NCBI GenBank assembly: GCA_938084905.1
Contig: CALKEQ010000014.1
Span: 1 to 54,730 of the forward strand
Reading direction: 5' to 3'
DNA: 54,730 nucleotides
Origin: an uncultured bacterium
GTDB taxonomy: Bacteria > Desulfobacterota > Syntrophorhabdia > Syntrophorhabdales > JANXAF01
Shown here: one piece after another, positions 24,975 to 33,850 of the stretch
Layout: the number at the start of each line of letters is the position of its first letter
How positions within the stretch are numbered: position 1 is the first letter of the stretch
The notes under the pieces: generated by a model
What the model was told of the DNA's origin: nothing
Database searches by the model: none
Seen by the model: only the letters and a program-made list of their open reading frames with translations
Position numbers and translations under genes: made by a program

Positions 24975-25933
24975 ATTGAACCTCCATACATTCTTTTTAT
25001 TCTTTCATCGAATCTCTCTATGAGATCCTCATCCGTTTTCAAATCCTCGCCAGTAACCTCTTTCCACACATGCGGTCTCTCCATGCACAAATAGATGAAA
25101 AGGTCATTTTCCCTCTCCTTGAGGAGCTCGTAAAGGTACCTATAGATGCGTATCCTTTCTTTTTTTAAATATCTGAACTTCCCGTCCTCCCCTATCACAA
25201 ATTCTCCATGGAGAAGGTTGACCCTTTTTTCCTCAAGAAAAATCTCATAAAGTTCCCTTGGAAATCTGAGCGTACCAAGGCTTACCCATATCACCTTTTT
25301 TAGATCAAGAACCCTTGCTATATCTTCAATCATGGATTTGTAGTCCTTTTCAAATCCTGGATAGACGATCACCGGATCAAAATGTAATCCTACGTAACAA
25401 CCGATGTCAATGGCCTTTTTTAGAGTGAGGAGCCTCTTTCTCAGCGGGCTTGTCCTTTTTTCCTCTTTTTCAATGATTTTTTGGGGTGCGAGGGAGAACG
25501 AGATGACCGTGTACCTGTTTAGATAGGGAAGAAGATGGTCAATGTAAGCCCATTTGGACTTAAGCTCGAGGATCGCCTTTTTTTCCATTCCAAAAAACTC
25601 TATTAGAGGGATATTAAGTCCGTATTTTTTGTCGAGTGCCAGACTATCGGAAAGCTCACCAGTACCGAACCTCAAAATGTGCTTGTTATTCTTAGTTATC
25701 GTCTCTCTTATCTGGTTTAGTACGTAGTCCGGATCTTTTATAACCCTTATCTCCCTATGCGTCAGATAGTAGCGAAGAATGCAATAAGAACAGAAAAGAA
25801 CGCATCCTTCTATTAAATCTATCGTTTTATAACCGCAGCACACATGATTTTTTGTTCCCGGGCAGTCCCTTACAACACTTCCCCTTCCTTTAGTAACTAC
25901 CAGATGTGAGCTCAAAGATCCTATGGAAATCAC
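24971..25933 (-). CDS. SPL-family (spore photoproduct lyase-like) radical SAM protein
   Basis: A 320-residue radical SAM enzyme. The cluster-binding cysteines are C44-x3-C48-x2-C51 in EGCVLFCSYCILRYY, preceded by DCPGTKNHVCCGYK. ELSDSLALD and IWVSLGTLRFP are characteristic of COG1533 (SplB-like) proteins. Spore photoproduct lyase repairs a UV lesion in endospores, but many relatives occur in non-sporulating bacteria with unknown substrates. It starts 44 bases inside the ParB-like gene, indicating coupling; the first ten residues are uncertain. Confidence 0.82.
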   Translation of the reverse strand: MISIGSLSSHLVVTKGRGSVVRDCPGTKNHVCCGYKTIDLIEGCVLFCSYCILRYYLTHREIRVIKDPDYVLNQIRETITKNNKHILRFGTGELSDSLALDKKYGLNIPLIEFFGMEKKAILELKSKWAYIDHLLPYLNRYTVISFSLAPQKIIEKEEKRTSPLRKRLLTLKKAIDIGCYVGLHFDPVIVYPGFEKDYKSMIEDIARVLDLKKVIWVSLGTLRFPRELYEIFLEEKRVNLLHGEFVIGEDGKFRYLKKERIRIYRYLYELLKERENDLFIYLCMERPHVWKEVTGEDLKTDEDLIERFDERIKRMYGGSI

Positions 25934-26813
25934 CCCTTTTCAGAGCGGATTGTAACTTAGTTAACGCATTCTCTATATCCTCGGTCCTTTTTGCCTCTAT
26001 TGATATCTCCACCTCCTCCTTCTCAAAGTATGGGTCGACTCTAACCTTCGCATTTGGAGGAAGTTTCATTTTTGCGCAAATCTCCGTAAACTCATCCCCA
26101 AGCTTAGAAAGTGTAGGTGATACCTTTTTTTTGAGTAAGCCTATGGCCTCTTCTAAGCTTTTTACCGTTTTTAATTCCTCATATGGGGGTCTGCCAAATT
26201 TCACGAGGAAAACTGAGAAAGAAAAGAAGAACTCCCTAAGCAGGCTTTCTGTAATCTTCTTTCCTTTAAGAAAGGAGATCACCATTTCCCTTTCTTCTTT
26301 CCCGAAATTTAGAAAGTAGCTTATGGTCTTTATGGAAAGCGAATGCTCTACAAAATAAGATTTTGTGTCTTCGTCCTCTTTGGCTATTTTGAGACAAACG
26401 TCTAGAATCCTTTCGCTCCCACCAAGACCTAGCTTCGCCATCTCCTTAAGTATGTCTCCCTTTTGGAATCCCAATTTGAACATTTTATAAACTGCTGTGG
26501 CTTTTTCTACTACGTTCAGCCCCCTTAAGAAGTTTTCGTATATTGCAATAAGTAGAGCCTCCTGAGGAGAAACACTCAACACACAGGCCGGAACATCCTT
26601 CTTGCCAATATCCAGCGCGTATCCCACCCTTCGAAAACCGTCAATCAGAATGTAAGGTTTTGTTTGAAGAAGAAGGACAGGACTTATAAAACCAGTTTTA
26701 CTGAGGATCGTACAAAGAGAGGGTTCATCGCTTGGAAAGGAAATCCGGTATTGCCTATTCTCAAAATCTATTTCCCCAAGGTTTACAAATCTTAAATCGG
26801 CAATTTTTTCCAA
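25890..26813 (-). CDS. ParB/Spo0J N-domain-like protein of unknown function
   Basis: A 307-residue protein whose N-terminal third resembles ParB N-domains: a FISPVLLLQ strand, then DGFRRVGYA (58-66) in the place of the ParB GERRxRA box, and IAIYENFLRGLNVVEKATAV in the place of the ENxxR helix. A helix-turn-helix-like central region follows. The C-terminal third does not match chromosomal ParB dimer domains. It is in an operon with an SPL radical SAM gene, not with parA, so chromosome partitioning is unlikely. CTP/DNA binding is possible but inferred. Confidence 0.65.
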   Translation of the reverse strand: MEKIADLRFVNLGEIDFENRQYRISFPSDEPSLCTILSKTGFISPVLLLQTKPYILIDGFRRVGYALDIGKKDVPACVLSVSPQEALLIAIYENFLRGLNVVEKATAVYKMFKLGFQKGDILKEMAKLGLGGSERILDVCLKIAKEDEDTKSYFVEHSLSIKTISYFLNFGKEEREMVISFLKGKKITESLLREFFFSFSVFLVKFGRPPYEELKTVKSLEEAIGLLKKKVSPTLSKLGDEFTEICAKMKLPPNAKVRVDPYFEKEEVEISIEAKRTEDIENALTKLQSALKRGDFHRIFELTSGSY

Positions 26814-26827
26814 AGACTTTTCTCAAT

Positions 26828-27019
26828 CTAGAGGGCGTGGGTTAAATCGTAATCCTTGAAAAAGTACTCGAGGTTCTCGTCTTCTAAGAGTTCCTCGATG
26901 GATATTTCCCTTGTAACAACGCTACTTCCGCACTCAGGACAGAAAATGTTCTTTCTATCTAACGAATAGAAAGAAAAGCCACACATTCCACAGATATATT
27001 CCTCTATGAAATTTTTCAC
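26828..27019 (-). CDS. Small zinc-ribbon protein
   Basis: A 63-residue protein with two CxxC knuckles (C10, C13 and C27, C30) in YICGMCGFSF and IFCPECGS, followed by an acidic tail. A rubredoxin-like or zinc-ribbon metal site is likely. The GTG at 27019 is preferred to an ATG 18 codons earlier because a perfect AGGAGG lies four bases before it. First gene of the cassette. Confidence 0.7.
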   Translation of the reverse strand: MKNFIEEYICGMCGFSFYSLDRKNIFCPECGSSVVTREISIEELLEDENLEYFFKDYDLTHAL

Positions 27020-27087
27020 TTTTCCTCCTTGAAATGTGGTGAAGAATTTTTTTGGATTGCGAAAACCTCTCAAGATGTCCTATGGTA

Positions 27088-27116
27088 ATTATAAGTACCA
27101 ATTCGAAAAAATTCAA
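27088..27116 (-). promoter_or_regulatory. sigma70-type promoter of the zinc-ribbon/ParB/SPL cassette
   Basis: On the minus strand TTGAAT (27116-27111) and consensus TATAAT (27093-27088) are 17 bases apart. The leader to the GTG start would be about 60 bases. Confidence 0.65.
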
Positions 27117-27178
27117 CATAAAAGGGATCATCCGTTCTCCAACCCGAGACCAAAAGTCAAGGAGGGGCTTCTGAAAGG

Positions 27179-27211
27179 TTGACTTTAGAGGGATGCGTGT
27201 CATATTATAAT
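27179..27211 (+). promoter_or_regulatory. Candidate promoter of the rplU operon
   Basis: TTGACT (27179-27184) is followed after 18 bases by TATTAT (27203-27208), overlapping a TATAAT at 27206-27211. It is divergent from the cassette promoter in the same 220-base gap. Confidence 0.55.
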
Positions 27212-27242
27212 ATGCTTTAAAGTCAAGAAAAGGAGAGAAGGG

Positions 27243-27587
27243 ATGTACGCAATAATAGAGTCAGGAGGAAAGCAGTACAAGGTAAAAGAAGGACAGAAAT
27301 TAAAGGTGGAGAAACTTCCTTTTAACGAAAACGAGACCATACAGATAAACCAGGTTCTCTTTGTAAAAAAAGACGAAAAGGTGTACACTGGAACGCCTTA
27401 TGTTGAGGGGGCAAGCGTTGAAGCAAAGGTCCTTTCCCATGGAAGGAACAAGAAGATAATAGTCTTTAAATACAAGAGAAGAAAGGACTATAAGAAAAAA
27501 AGGGGACATCGCCAGCATTACACCGAATTACTTATAGAAAAAATCAACTTGGAGGAGAAAAATGGCACAGAAGAAAGCAGGGGGTAG
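27243..27587 (+). CDS. rplU: 50S ribosomal protein L21
   Basis: A 114-residue L21, beginning [18 protein letters not shown] and containing [21 protein letters not shown], the conserved C-terminal rRNA-binding segment. AAGGAGAGAAGGG precedes the start. Its end overlaps rpmA by 26 bases. The rplU-rpmA-obgE order is near universal. Confidence 0.97.
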   Translation: MYAIIESGGKQYKVKEGQKLKVEKLPFNENETIQINQVLFVKKDEKVYTGTPYVEGASVEAKVLSHGRNKKIIVFKYKRRKDYKKKRGHRQHYTELLIEKINLEEKNGTEESRG

Positions 27588-27816
27588 TTCACGAAACGGA
27601 AGGGACAGCAAAGGTCAGAGGCTCGGTGTAAAAATCTTCGGAAATCAGATTGTAAGGGCAGGACAGATCATTGTGAGACAGAGGGGAACGAAAATACACC
27701 CTGGAAAGAATGTTGGTTGTGGAAAGGATCATACTCTTTTTGCACTATGTGATGGTATCGTGAATTTTGAAACTTCAAAGTTGAGGAAAATTGCAAATGT
27801 GATTCCCATCAGATGA
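27562..27816 (+). CDS. rpmA: 50S ribosomal protein L27
   Basis: An 84-residue L27: [23 protein letters not shown] at the start, which reaches the peptidyl transferase centre, and [22 protein letters not shown] in the middle. There is no N-terminal extension of the Firmicutes kind. GGAGGAG precedes the ATG inside rplU. The stop overlaps the obgE start (ATGA). Confidence 0.97.
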   Translation: MAQKKAGGSSRNGRDSKGQRLGVKIFGNQIVRAGQIIVRQRGTKIHPGKNVGCGKDHTLFALCDGIVNFETSKLRKIANVIPIR

Positions 27817-28808
27817 GATTCGTCGATGAGGTTAGCATATTTGTTAAGGCAGGAGACGGGGGAAGAGGCTGTGTCAGTTTCAGAAGGGAAAAGTACGTGC
27901 CAAAAGGTGGGCCGGACGGAGGAGACGGAGGTAAAGGCGGGGACGTTATAATCAAGGGAGATAAAAACCAGATTAGTCTACTCGATTTTAAATACAGAAG
28001 AGTCTTCAAGGCTGAAAAAGGTTCAAACGGATCTGGAAACAATAAAAAGGGAAGGGACGGAAAAGACTGTATAATAAGGGTTCCCCTCGGAACACTTATC
28101 TACGAGGAAAAAAACGGATTAGTACTTCTAAAAGAAATATTGAATGAAGAGGATTCTTTTGTTGTAGCAAAGGGCGGCAGGGGCGGAAGAGGAAATGCCC
28201 ATTTTGTCTCGCCGGTAAACCAGGCACCTGAAAAATTTGAGTACGGAGAAAAGGGTGAGGAAAAGAGGTTAAGGCTTATTTTGAAGCTTATGGCTGATGT
28301 TGGCCTTGTGGGACTTCCAAATGTTGGAAAGTCAACGCTTATCTCAAAAATCACCCGCGCGACTCCAAAGATCGCAGAGTATCCATTTACCACACTTAGC
28401 CCCAACTTGGGGGTTGTAAATATCGATGATGACTATTTTGTTATCGCTGACATCCCCGGGATCATAAAAGGTGCCTCATCTGGGAAAGGGCTTGGCCTCA
28501 AGTTTTTAAGACACATTGAACGGACATCTTCACTTATCTGGGTAATAGATGGATCTTTGGATAATCCAAAGACGCAGTATGAGATTTTGAAGGAAGAGTT
28601 ATCTCTTTATGACAAGAGTTTGCTTCAAAAGAAAAGGTTGATTGTCTTAAACAAGGAAGATCTGATCCCAGAGGAAAAGAAAGCAAATTATGAAAAGCTT
28701 TTTAAAGAAATGGGAGAAAAGGTTATTCTCACAAGCGCATTATACGGCACAGGATTGGATAGGCTGATTGAGGAGATAAAGAACCTGGATGAGAAGCGTA
28801 ATAAGTAG
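27813..28808 (+). CDS. obgE: GTPase Obg/CgtA
   Basis: A 331-residue GTPase linked to 50S ribosome assembly and growth control. The glycine-rich Obg fold ([20 protein letters not shown]) covers residues 1-158, and the G domain follows with G1 [10 protein letters not shown]2 TTLSPN, G3 DIPG, G4 NKED. The C-terminal extension seen in some Obg proteins is absent. The end overlaps proB by 20 bases. Confidence 0.97.
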   Translation: MRFVDEVSIFVKAGDGGRGCVSFRREKYVPKGGPDGGDGGKGGDVIIKGDKNQISLLDFKYRRVFKAEKGSNGSGNNKKGRDGKDCIIRVPLGTLIYEEKNGLVLLKEILNEEDSFVVAKGGRGGRGNAHFVSPVNQAPEKFEYGEKGEEKRLRLILKLMADVGLVGLPNVGKSTLISKITRATPKIAEYPFTTLSPNLGVVNIDDDYFVIADIPGIIKGASSGKGLGLKFLRHIERTSSLIWVIDGSLDNPKTQYEILKEELSLYDKSLLQKKRLIVLNKEDLIPEEKKANYEKLFKEMGEKVILTSALYGTGLDRLIEEIKNLDEKRNK

Positions 28809-29895
28809 ATTAGTCGTCAAAATCGGTACATCTGTTATAACGGATAAGCTCGGAAAGGTAAGTGGTAGAAAAATAAGAGATATAGGCCGGCAGATAAAAG
28901 AGGTAACTGCACTGGGTGTGAAAACAGTGATCGTTACAAGTGGGGCAATAGCCTCAGGAATGGAACTCTTAAGTATCAGCAAAAAACCGAAGGAGATAGG
29001 AAGAAGGCAGGCTCTCGCTTCTGTTGGACAGGTCTCCCTTATGGAACTTTACGCTCGCGCCTTCAGAGCCTATAATCTTCACGTGGGACAGATTCTCGTC
29101 ACCCATGAAGATTTCAAGGATAAGAACAGATGTCTCAACCTAATGAACACTCTCAGTACACTCATCTCTATGGGAATAATCCCTGTTATCAACGAGAACG
29201 ATGCCCTCTCTTTTGAGGAAATTCAGTTTGGAGACAATGATAATCTATCCGCGATGGTTGCGCAGATAGTGAATGCGGATCTTCTACTTTTGCTTTCAGA
29301 TGTGGATGGCCTCTACGAGAGGAATCCAAAGAAGTATCCAGGTGCAAATCTATTGACAGTGGTAAAAAAGATAGACGACAAAATATGGAGCATAGCAGAA
29401 GGAACTGAAAGCGAAAGAAGCATAGGGGGAATGGTAAGTAAGATAGAGGCAGCAAAGAAGGCAGGTCTATACGGCATACATACAAGGATAGTTAACGGGA
29501 GTGTCAAAGATGTGATAATAAGGGTTGTAAAAGGTGAAGAGATAGGTACACTTTTCTTACCGGAGAGAAAACTGAGCAGAAACAAGTGGTGGACCGCGTT
29601 TGCTTACAGACCAAAGGGAAGGATATGGATAGATGAAGGTGCGGAAAAGGCGATAAGGGAAAACGGAAAGAGTCTTTTACCTTCCGGCATCTTTAAGGTG
29701 GAAGGCCAGTTCTCAAGGGGTGAATGTGTGGAGATTCTAAATAAGGAAGGTATTCTCATTTCAAAGGGGATTACCAATTATCACTCCTACGAAATTGAAA
29801 TGATAAAAGGACTGAAAACTGTTGAGATTGAGAAAAAACTCGGATATAAATACACCGACGAAATAATCCATAGGGATAATATGGTGGTGCTATGA
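28789..29895 (+). CDS. proB: Glutamate 5-kinase
   Basis: A 368-residue kinase that phosphorylates glutamate in the first step of proline synthesis. The amino acid kinase domain shows [34 protein letters not shown] and SDVDGLY; a PUA domain occupies about 275-365 ([13 protein letters not shown] onward). Together with proA it forms glutamate semialdehyde; proC is not in the window. The glutamate supply could come from the 2-oxoglutarate made by the citrate cassette. Confidence 0.96.
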   Translation: MRSVISRLVVKIGTSVITDKLGKVSGRKIRDIGRQIKEVTALGVKTVIVTSGAIASGMELLSISKKPKEIGRRQALASVGQVSLMELYARAFRAYNLHVGQILVTHEDFKDKNRCLNLMNTLSTLISMGIIPVINENDALSFEEIQFGDNDNLSAMVAQIVNADLLLLLSDVDGLYERNPKKYPGANLLTVVKKIDDKIWSIAEGTESERSIGGMVSKIEAAKKAGLYGIHTRIVNGSVKDVIIRVVKGEEIGTLFLPERKLSRNKWWTAFAYRPKGRIWIDEGAEKAIRENGKSLLPSGIFKVEGQFSRGECVEILNKEGILISKGITNYHSYEIEMIKGLKTVEIEKKLGYKYTDEIIHRDNMVVL

Positions 29896-31136
29896 GTCCG
29901 AAAGAGTTGGCACAAAAGGCAAAAGAGGCGAGTTTTGTCTCGGCAAGTCTTTCAACGGAGAAAAAAAACAGGATCCTTTCCCGGCTGAAAAACCTTATAG
30001 AATCTGAAAAATCCTATATCCTACAGGAAAATCAGAAAGACCTTGAGGAAGCTCAAAAGATCGGTCTCTCAAAGAGCCTTATAGAGAGAATGAAAGTCGA
30101 CGAAAAGGTCCTAAGGGAGATGACCTCGAGTATAGGGGATGTCCTTTCCCTCCCTGACCCTGTCGGAGAGATTACAAAAATGTGGAGGAGGCCGAATGGT
30201 CTTCTGGTTGGGAGGATGAGAATCCCAATAGGTGTAATATTCGTTATCTACGAATCCAGACCAAACGTGACAGTTGAGGCATTTTCCCTCTGTTTGAAAA
30301 GTGGGAACGCAGTAATACTTAAGGGAGGATCGGAGGCGTTAAACTCAAATCGTGCCTTATATACGCTGATAAGAAGAAGTCTTTCTGAGGAGGGTGTTTC
30401 GCCAGAGATAGTTCAGATGGTGGATACCCAGGACAGAAACTACATATACCAGCTACTTGAATTAGATGAGCTCATAGACTTAGTAATACCGAGAGGCGGC
30501 GAGGAGCTGATAAGGACAGTTGTAGAAAAGTCAAAAATTCCAGTTCTCAAGCATTACAAGGGGGTTTGCCATATCTTTGTTGATGAATCTGCTGACCTTT
30601 CAATGGCTTACGAGATATGCTTAAATGCAAAGGTCCAAAAACCGGCAACCTGTAATGCGATGGAAACCCTCCTCGTTCATGAGAACATAGCTCAAGTATT
30701 TCTCCCAGAGATGGAGAAGAGGTTCTCACAATACGGGGTGAGGTTGAAGGGGTGCGAAAAAACAAGGAAGATACTGAAAATGGTTGAACCGGCAGATGAG
30801 TCAGATTGGTACACCGAGTATCTGGATCTTATCCTCTCAATCAGAGTCGTTACTGACATTGAGGAGGCTATAGCCCATATAAAGAGGTACGGTTCTAACC
30901 ATACTGACGCGATAATCACAAGGGATTACGAGAGGGCATGGAAGTTCTTAAGAGAGGTCAATTCATCCCTTGTCCTTGTAAACGCTTCAACAAGGCTGAA
31001 CGATGGCTTTCAACTTGGACTCGGGGCCGAAATGGGTATAAGTACAACGAGGATCCATGCTTTCGGACCTATGGGCTTAGAGGAATTAACAGTTACAAAG
31101 TTCGTTGCTTTTGGTAACGGACAACTGAGGTATTAA
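29892..31136 (+). CDS. proA: Gamma-glutamyl phosphate reductase
   Basis: A 414-residue aldehyde dehydrogenase-fold reductase converting gamma-glutamyl phosphate to glutamate semialdehyde with NADPH. Motifs include [29 protein letters not shown], and the catalytic cysteine in [12 protein letters not shown]. It overlaps proB by four bases and nadD by one (TAATG). Confidence 0.96.
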   Translation: MSPKELAQKAKEASFVSASLSTEKKNRILSRLKNLIESEKSYILQENQKDLEEAQKIGLSKSLIERMKVDEKVLREMTSSIGDVLSLPDPVGEITKMWRRPNGLLVGRMRIPIGVIFVIYESRPNVTVEAFSLCLKSGNAVILKGGSEALNSNRALYTLIRRSLSEEGVSPEIVQMVDTQDRNYIYQLLELDELIDLVIPRGGEELIRTVVEKSKIPVLKHYKGVCHIFVDESADLSMAYEICLNAKVQKPATCNAMETLLVHENIAQVFLPEMEKRFSQYGVRLKGCEKTRKILKMVEPADESDWYTEYLDLILSIRVVTDIEEAIAHIKRYGSNHTDAIITRDYERAWKFLREVNSSLVLVNASTRLNDGFQLGLGAEMGISTTRIHAFGPMGLEELTVTKFVAFGNGQLRY

Positions 31137-31771
31137 TGAGAATAGGAATCCTAGGTGGTACTTTTGATCCCGTTCACTTTGGACATCTGCGTGCTGTGGA
31201 AGAAGTGAGAAACTCCTTCATGCTAGATAAAATAACCATAGTCCCTGTAAATATTCCTCCACACAAGAAGGACTTAAAAATCTCTCCTCCAGAAGATAGA
31301 CTGAACATGCTGAAGATGGCAATAGATGGGAATGAGGCTTTAGAGGTTTCTGATGTGGAAATTGCTAGAGGTGGCATATCTTATACAATAGAGACTCTTC
31401 TCGATTTCGAGAAGAAATACGAAGATCTGTACTATCTTTTGGGTGTGGATTCTTTCCATGAGATAGAGACCTGGCACATGTACGAGGAACTTTTCTATCA
31501 TACCAACTTCATCGTCATGGCCAGACCGTCAAAAAAGAGGTTTTTAGGCTTAGATTCTTTTCCCGAAAAAGTGAGAGACAAGTTCGTGAAAATTGACGAA
31601 AGGACCTTTAAACACGTTTCTCAGAAGATGGTTTATGTACTTGAGGTAACCCAGCTCGATATTTCCTCTTCGAAGATAAGGGAATACGTGAAGAGGGGGT
31701 TTTCCATTAAATATTTAGTTCCTCCAGCTGTGGAGAGATACATTTATCAGAGGGGGCTGTACAGGGAATAA
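31136..31771 (+). CDS. nadD: Nicotinate-nucleotide adenylyltransferase
   Basis: A 211-residue adenylyltransferase making deamido-NAD from nicotinate mononucleotide and ATP. The nucleotidyltransferase motif GTFDPVHFGHLR is at the N-terminus and the ISSSKIREYVKRG motif near the C-terminus. The nadD-rsfS neighbourhood is widely conserved. Confidence 0.95.
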   Translation: MRIGILGGTFDPVHFGHLRAVEEVRNSFMLDKITIVPVNIPPHKKDLKISPPEDRLNMLKMAIDGNEALEVSDVEIARGGISYTIETLLDFEKKYEDLYYLLGVDSFHEIETWHMYEELFYHTNFIVMARPSKKRFLGLDSFPEKVRDKFVKIDERTFKHVSQKMVYVLEVTQLDISSSKIREYVKRGFSIKYLVPPAVERYIYQRGLYRE

Positions 31772-32146
31772 TTGGATCCTTTTGAAATTGCCAAGAGAAC
31801 AGGAAAACTGGCTGAGGAGAAAAAGGCAAGAGACATCGTAATTCTGGAGCTTGCCGGATTAACGGATATTGCCGATTACTTTTTGATAGTAAGTGGAAGA
31901 AATGAAAGGCATGTGAAGACCATTGCAGGCCATATACTCGAGTCGATGGAACTTATGGGAGTGAGACCTTACTCCACTGAGGGATTTGAAAACGGTAGAT
32001 GGGTAATAATAGACTATCAGACCGTTGTGGTGCACGTGTTTTTGCAACCGATAAGAGAGCTTTACGATCTGGAGAGTCTCTGGTTTGATGCGAAAAGACA
32101 CACTTTGGGAAGTGAAAAAACCTTAAAAGGGGTGAAAGATGGATAA
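31772..32146 (+). CDS. rsfS: Ribosomal silencing factor RsfS
   Basis: A 124-residue RsfS/Iojap protein that binds L14 and blocks subunit joining in starvation. Family motifs are DIVILELAGLTDIADYFLI, SGRNERHVKTIA and VVVHVFLQPIRELYDLESLW. The start is TTG, directly after the nadD stop. The end overlaps the next gene by eight bases. Confidence 0.94.
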   Translation: MDPFEIAKRTGKLAEEKKARDIVILELAGLTDIADYFLIVSGRNERHVKTIAGHILESMELMGVRPYSTEGFENGRWVIIDYQTVVVHVFLQPIRELYDLESLWFDAKRHTLGSEKTLKGVKDG

Positions 32147-32492
32147 GGAAAAGATTGCCATTTTCAAAAAAAGGCTTCTTAAAATGAGGGAAGAAATTGT
32201 AAGTAAGTCAAAGCGCCTCAAAGATGAGTCACTCTCAATAGGCGTTGACGGCATTCAGGACATGGCTGATGCTGCAAGTAATACGTACAACGTTGACATA
32301 CTTATGAGTCTCAGTGACAATGATATCAATATGCTCAAAGATATTGATGCAGCCCTCGACAAAATTGAAAAAGGACAATACGGCATATGTGAGGGCTGTG
32401 ATGAACCGATAAACGAAAAAAGACTCGAGGTCAATCCTACTGCGAGGTACTGCATAGAGTGTCAACGGATGGTGGAAAAGAAAGGTCCGTGA
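32139..32492 (+). CDS. dksA: DksA/TraR-family C4 zinc-finger protein
   Basis: A 117-residue protein with an N-terminal helical pair and a C-terminal C4 zinc finger (CEGCDEPI ... RYCIEC). DksA proteins bind the secondary channel of RNA polymerase and, with ppGpp, adjust rRNA and stress transcription. The length is shorter than E. coli DksA (151) and fits the many short Deltaproteobacterial versions. The DxxDxA tip is seen as DMADAAS. Its stop overlaps the next start (TGATG). Confidence 0.85.
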   Translation: MDKEKIAIFKKRLLKMREEIVSKSKRLKDESLSIGVDGIQDMADAASNTYNVDILMSLSDNDINMLKDIDAALDKIEKGQYGICEGCDEPINEKRLEVNPTARYCIECQRMVEKKGP

Positions 32493-33850
32493 TGAAGTAC
32501 AAGTTATTTTTTCTCCTCCTCGTCCTCTTCTTTCTGTTTTACCTTTATCTCTCCTATCTTAACCCCGAAAAGGTAAAGTTTTACGTTGGGGGAGGACGCT
32601 TCTTTGAGGCGAGTATTGCCACCCATGTAGTTGTCGGATTTCTCGTAGGTCTTCTTCTTTCGTTAGTTGCAGGTTTTTTTTTCGATCTGAAAAGGTTCTT
32701 TGAAAAATGGAAAATAGAGAGGGAGAAAAGGAAAAAGCAAGAAGTACAGGCCCTTCTTGAAAAGGCGAAATATTACGACTCAAAGGGGGAAAGGGAGAAA
32801 GCCATAGAAATAATAAACAAGTTGATTCTTAAAGAACCTACTGCCGAGGACCCTTATACGCTTTTGTCCCAAATTTACTCATCCTCAAAGGACTATCAAA
32901 AGGCTTTAGAAGTACTTAACCTTGCAGAAATAAATGTGGGAAAAAAGGAGACCATCCTCATGCAAAGAGCTATTTTTCACATTGAAAGGAAGGATTATGA
33001 GAGCGCTGAAAAGGATCTTAGGGAGATTCTAAGGTTAAATGAACTCAACTTCAAGGCCCTCTCAATGCTCCGAAAAATCTATGTACTTCAAAAAAGGTGG
33101 GAGGACGCTCTAGATATTCAGAAAAGGATATCTAGACACATAAGAACCGCTGAAGAAGAAAGGAATCTTTTGGGAGTAAGATTTGAGAGAGCAAAAAGTC
33201 TCTATGAAAAAGGAGGGTCCTCAAACAGCGATGCGATAGTTAAGGAATTAAAGGAAATACTGGCTGAAGACAAACGTTTCGTTCCAGCCTACATCCTTTT
33301 AGCAAAGATATACGAGAAAATGGGAAAACTTAACGACGCAGGAAGGGTGTATGGAAGGGGTTATTCGAAAACAGGGCACGTTGTTTTCCTTAAAAAAATG
33401 GAGGACCTATACATAGGGAGAGGTGAACCGAGCGTTATTCTAAAGATTTACAGGAGAATACTCGAGATCTCACCTAAAGATAGACTTATATCCTTTCTTT
33501 ACGCGCTACTTTGCCTGAGGTTGGAAATGATTGGTGAGGCAATGGAGATGCTCAACCAGCTCCATTATGAGGGTCTAAACATTCCGGCTTTGTACAGGGC
33601 GATGGCCGAGGTGTACATCCACAGGGGAGATCTAAAAAAGGCTGTGGAGAACTTTAGCAAGGCATGTCCCTCTGGCGAGTCATTTATACCCTTTGAATGT
33701 ACAAACTGCCATGCACCCAAGGCAGAATGGGTAGATTTTTGTGATACTTGTTTTTCATGGAACACAATTAACGTTAAGAGGGATGAGTTTGTCTTCGAAG
33801 AATCCCAGGAATTTAAAAGACTATATGAAGAGGAAGGAGGCACCATTTGA
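32492..33850 (+). CDS. LapA/LapB-like fusion: two membrane helices, TPRs and rubredoxin-type zinc site
   Basis: A 452-residue protein. Residues 1-75 look like LapA: a membrane helix (LFFLLLVLFFLFYLYLSYL), a short loop with NPEKVKFYVGG, a second helix (VVVGFLVGLLLSLVAGFFF) and a basic exit. Residues about 85-400 are TPR-like helical repeats, and the end carries two CxxC knuckles, CTNCHAPKAEWVDFCDTC, like the rubredoxin-type domain of LapB (YciM). In E. coli separate LapA and LapB guide LpxC proteolysis and so LPS amount. The ATG at 32492 is preferred to one 11 codons earlier, as it is coupled to the dksA stop. Confidence 0.8.
   Translation: MKYKLFFLLLVLFFLFYLYLSYLNPEKVKFYVGGGRFFEASIATHVVVGFLVGLLLSLVAGFFFDLKRFFEKWKIEREKRKKQEVQALLEKAKYYDSKGEREKAIEIINKLILKEPTAEDPYTLLSQIYSSSKDYQKALEVLNLAEINVGKKETILMQRAIFHIERKDYESAEKDLREILRLNELNFKALSMLRKIYVLQKRWEDALDIQKRISRHIRTAEEERNLLGVRFERAKSLYEKGGSSNSDAIVKELKEILAEDKRFVPAYILLAKIYEKMGKLNDAGRVYGRGYSKTGHVVFLKKMEDLYIGRGEPSVILKIYRRILEISPKDRLISFLYALLCLRLEMIGEAMEMLNQLHYEGLNIPALYRAMAEVYIHRGDLKKAVENFSKACPSGESFIPFECTNCHAPKAEWVDFCDTCFSWNTINVKRDEFVFEESQEFKRLYEEEGGTI

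Noticed and set aside
25890-26813. Chromosomal ParB of a parAB locus
   Set aside because: There is no parA, no parS-like 16-base palindrome noticed, and the C-terminal domain differs from partition ParB.
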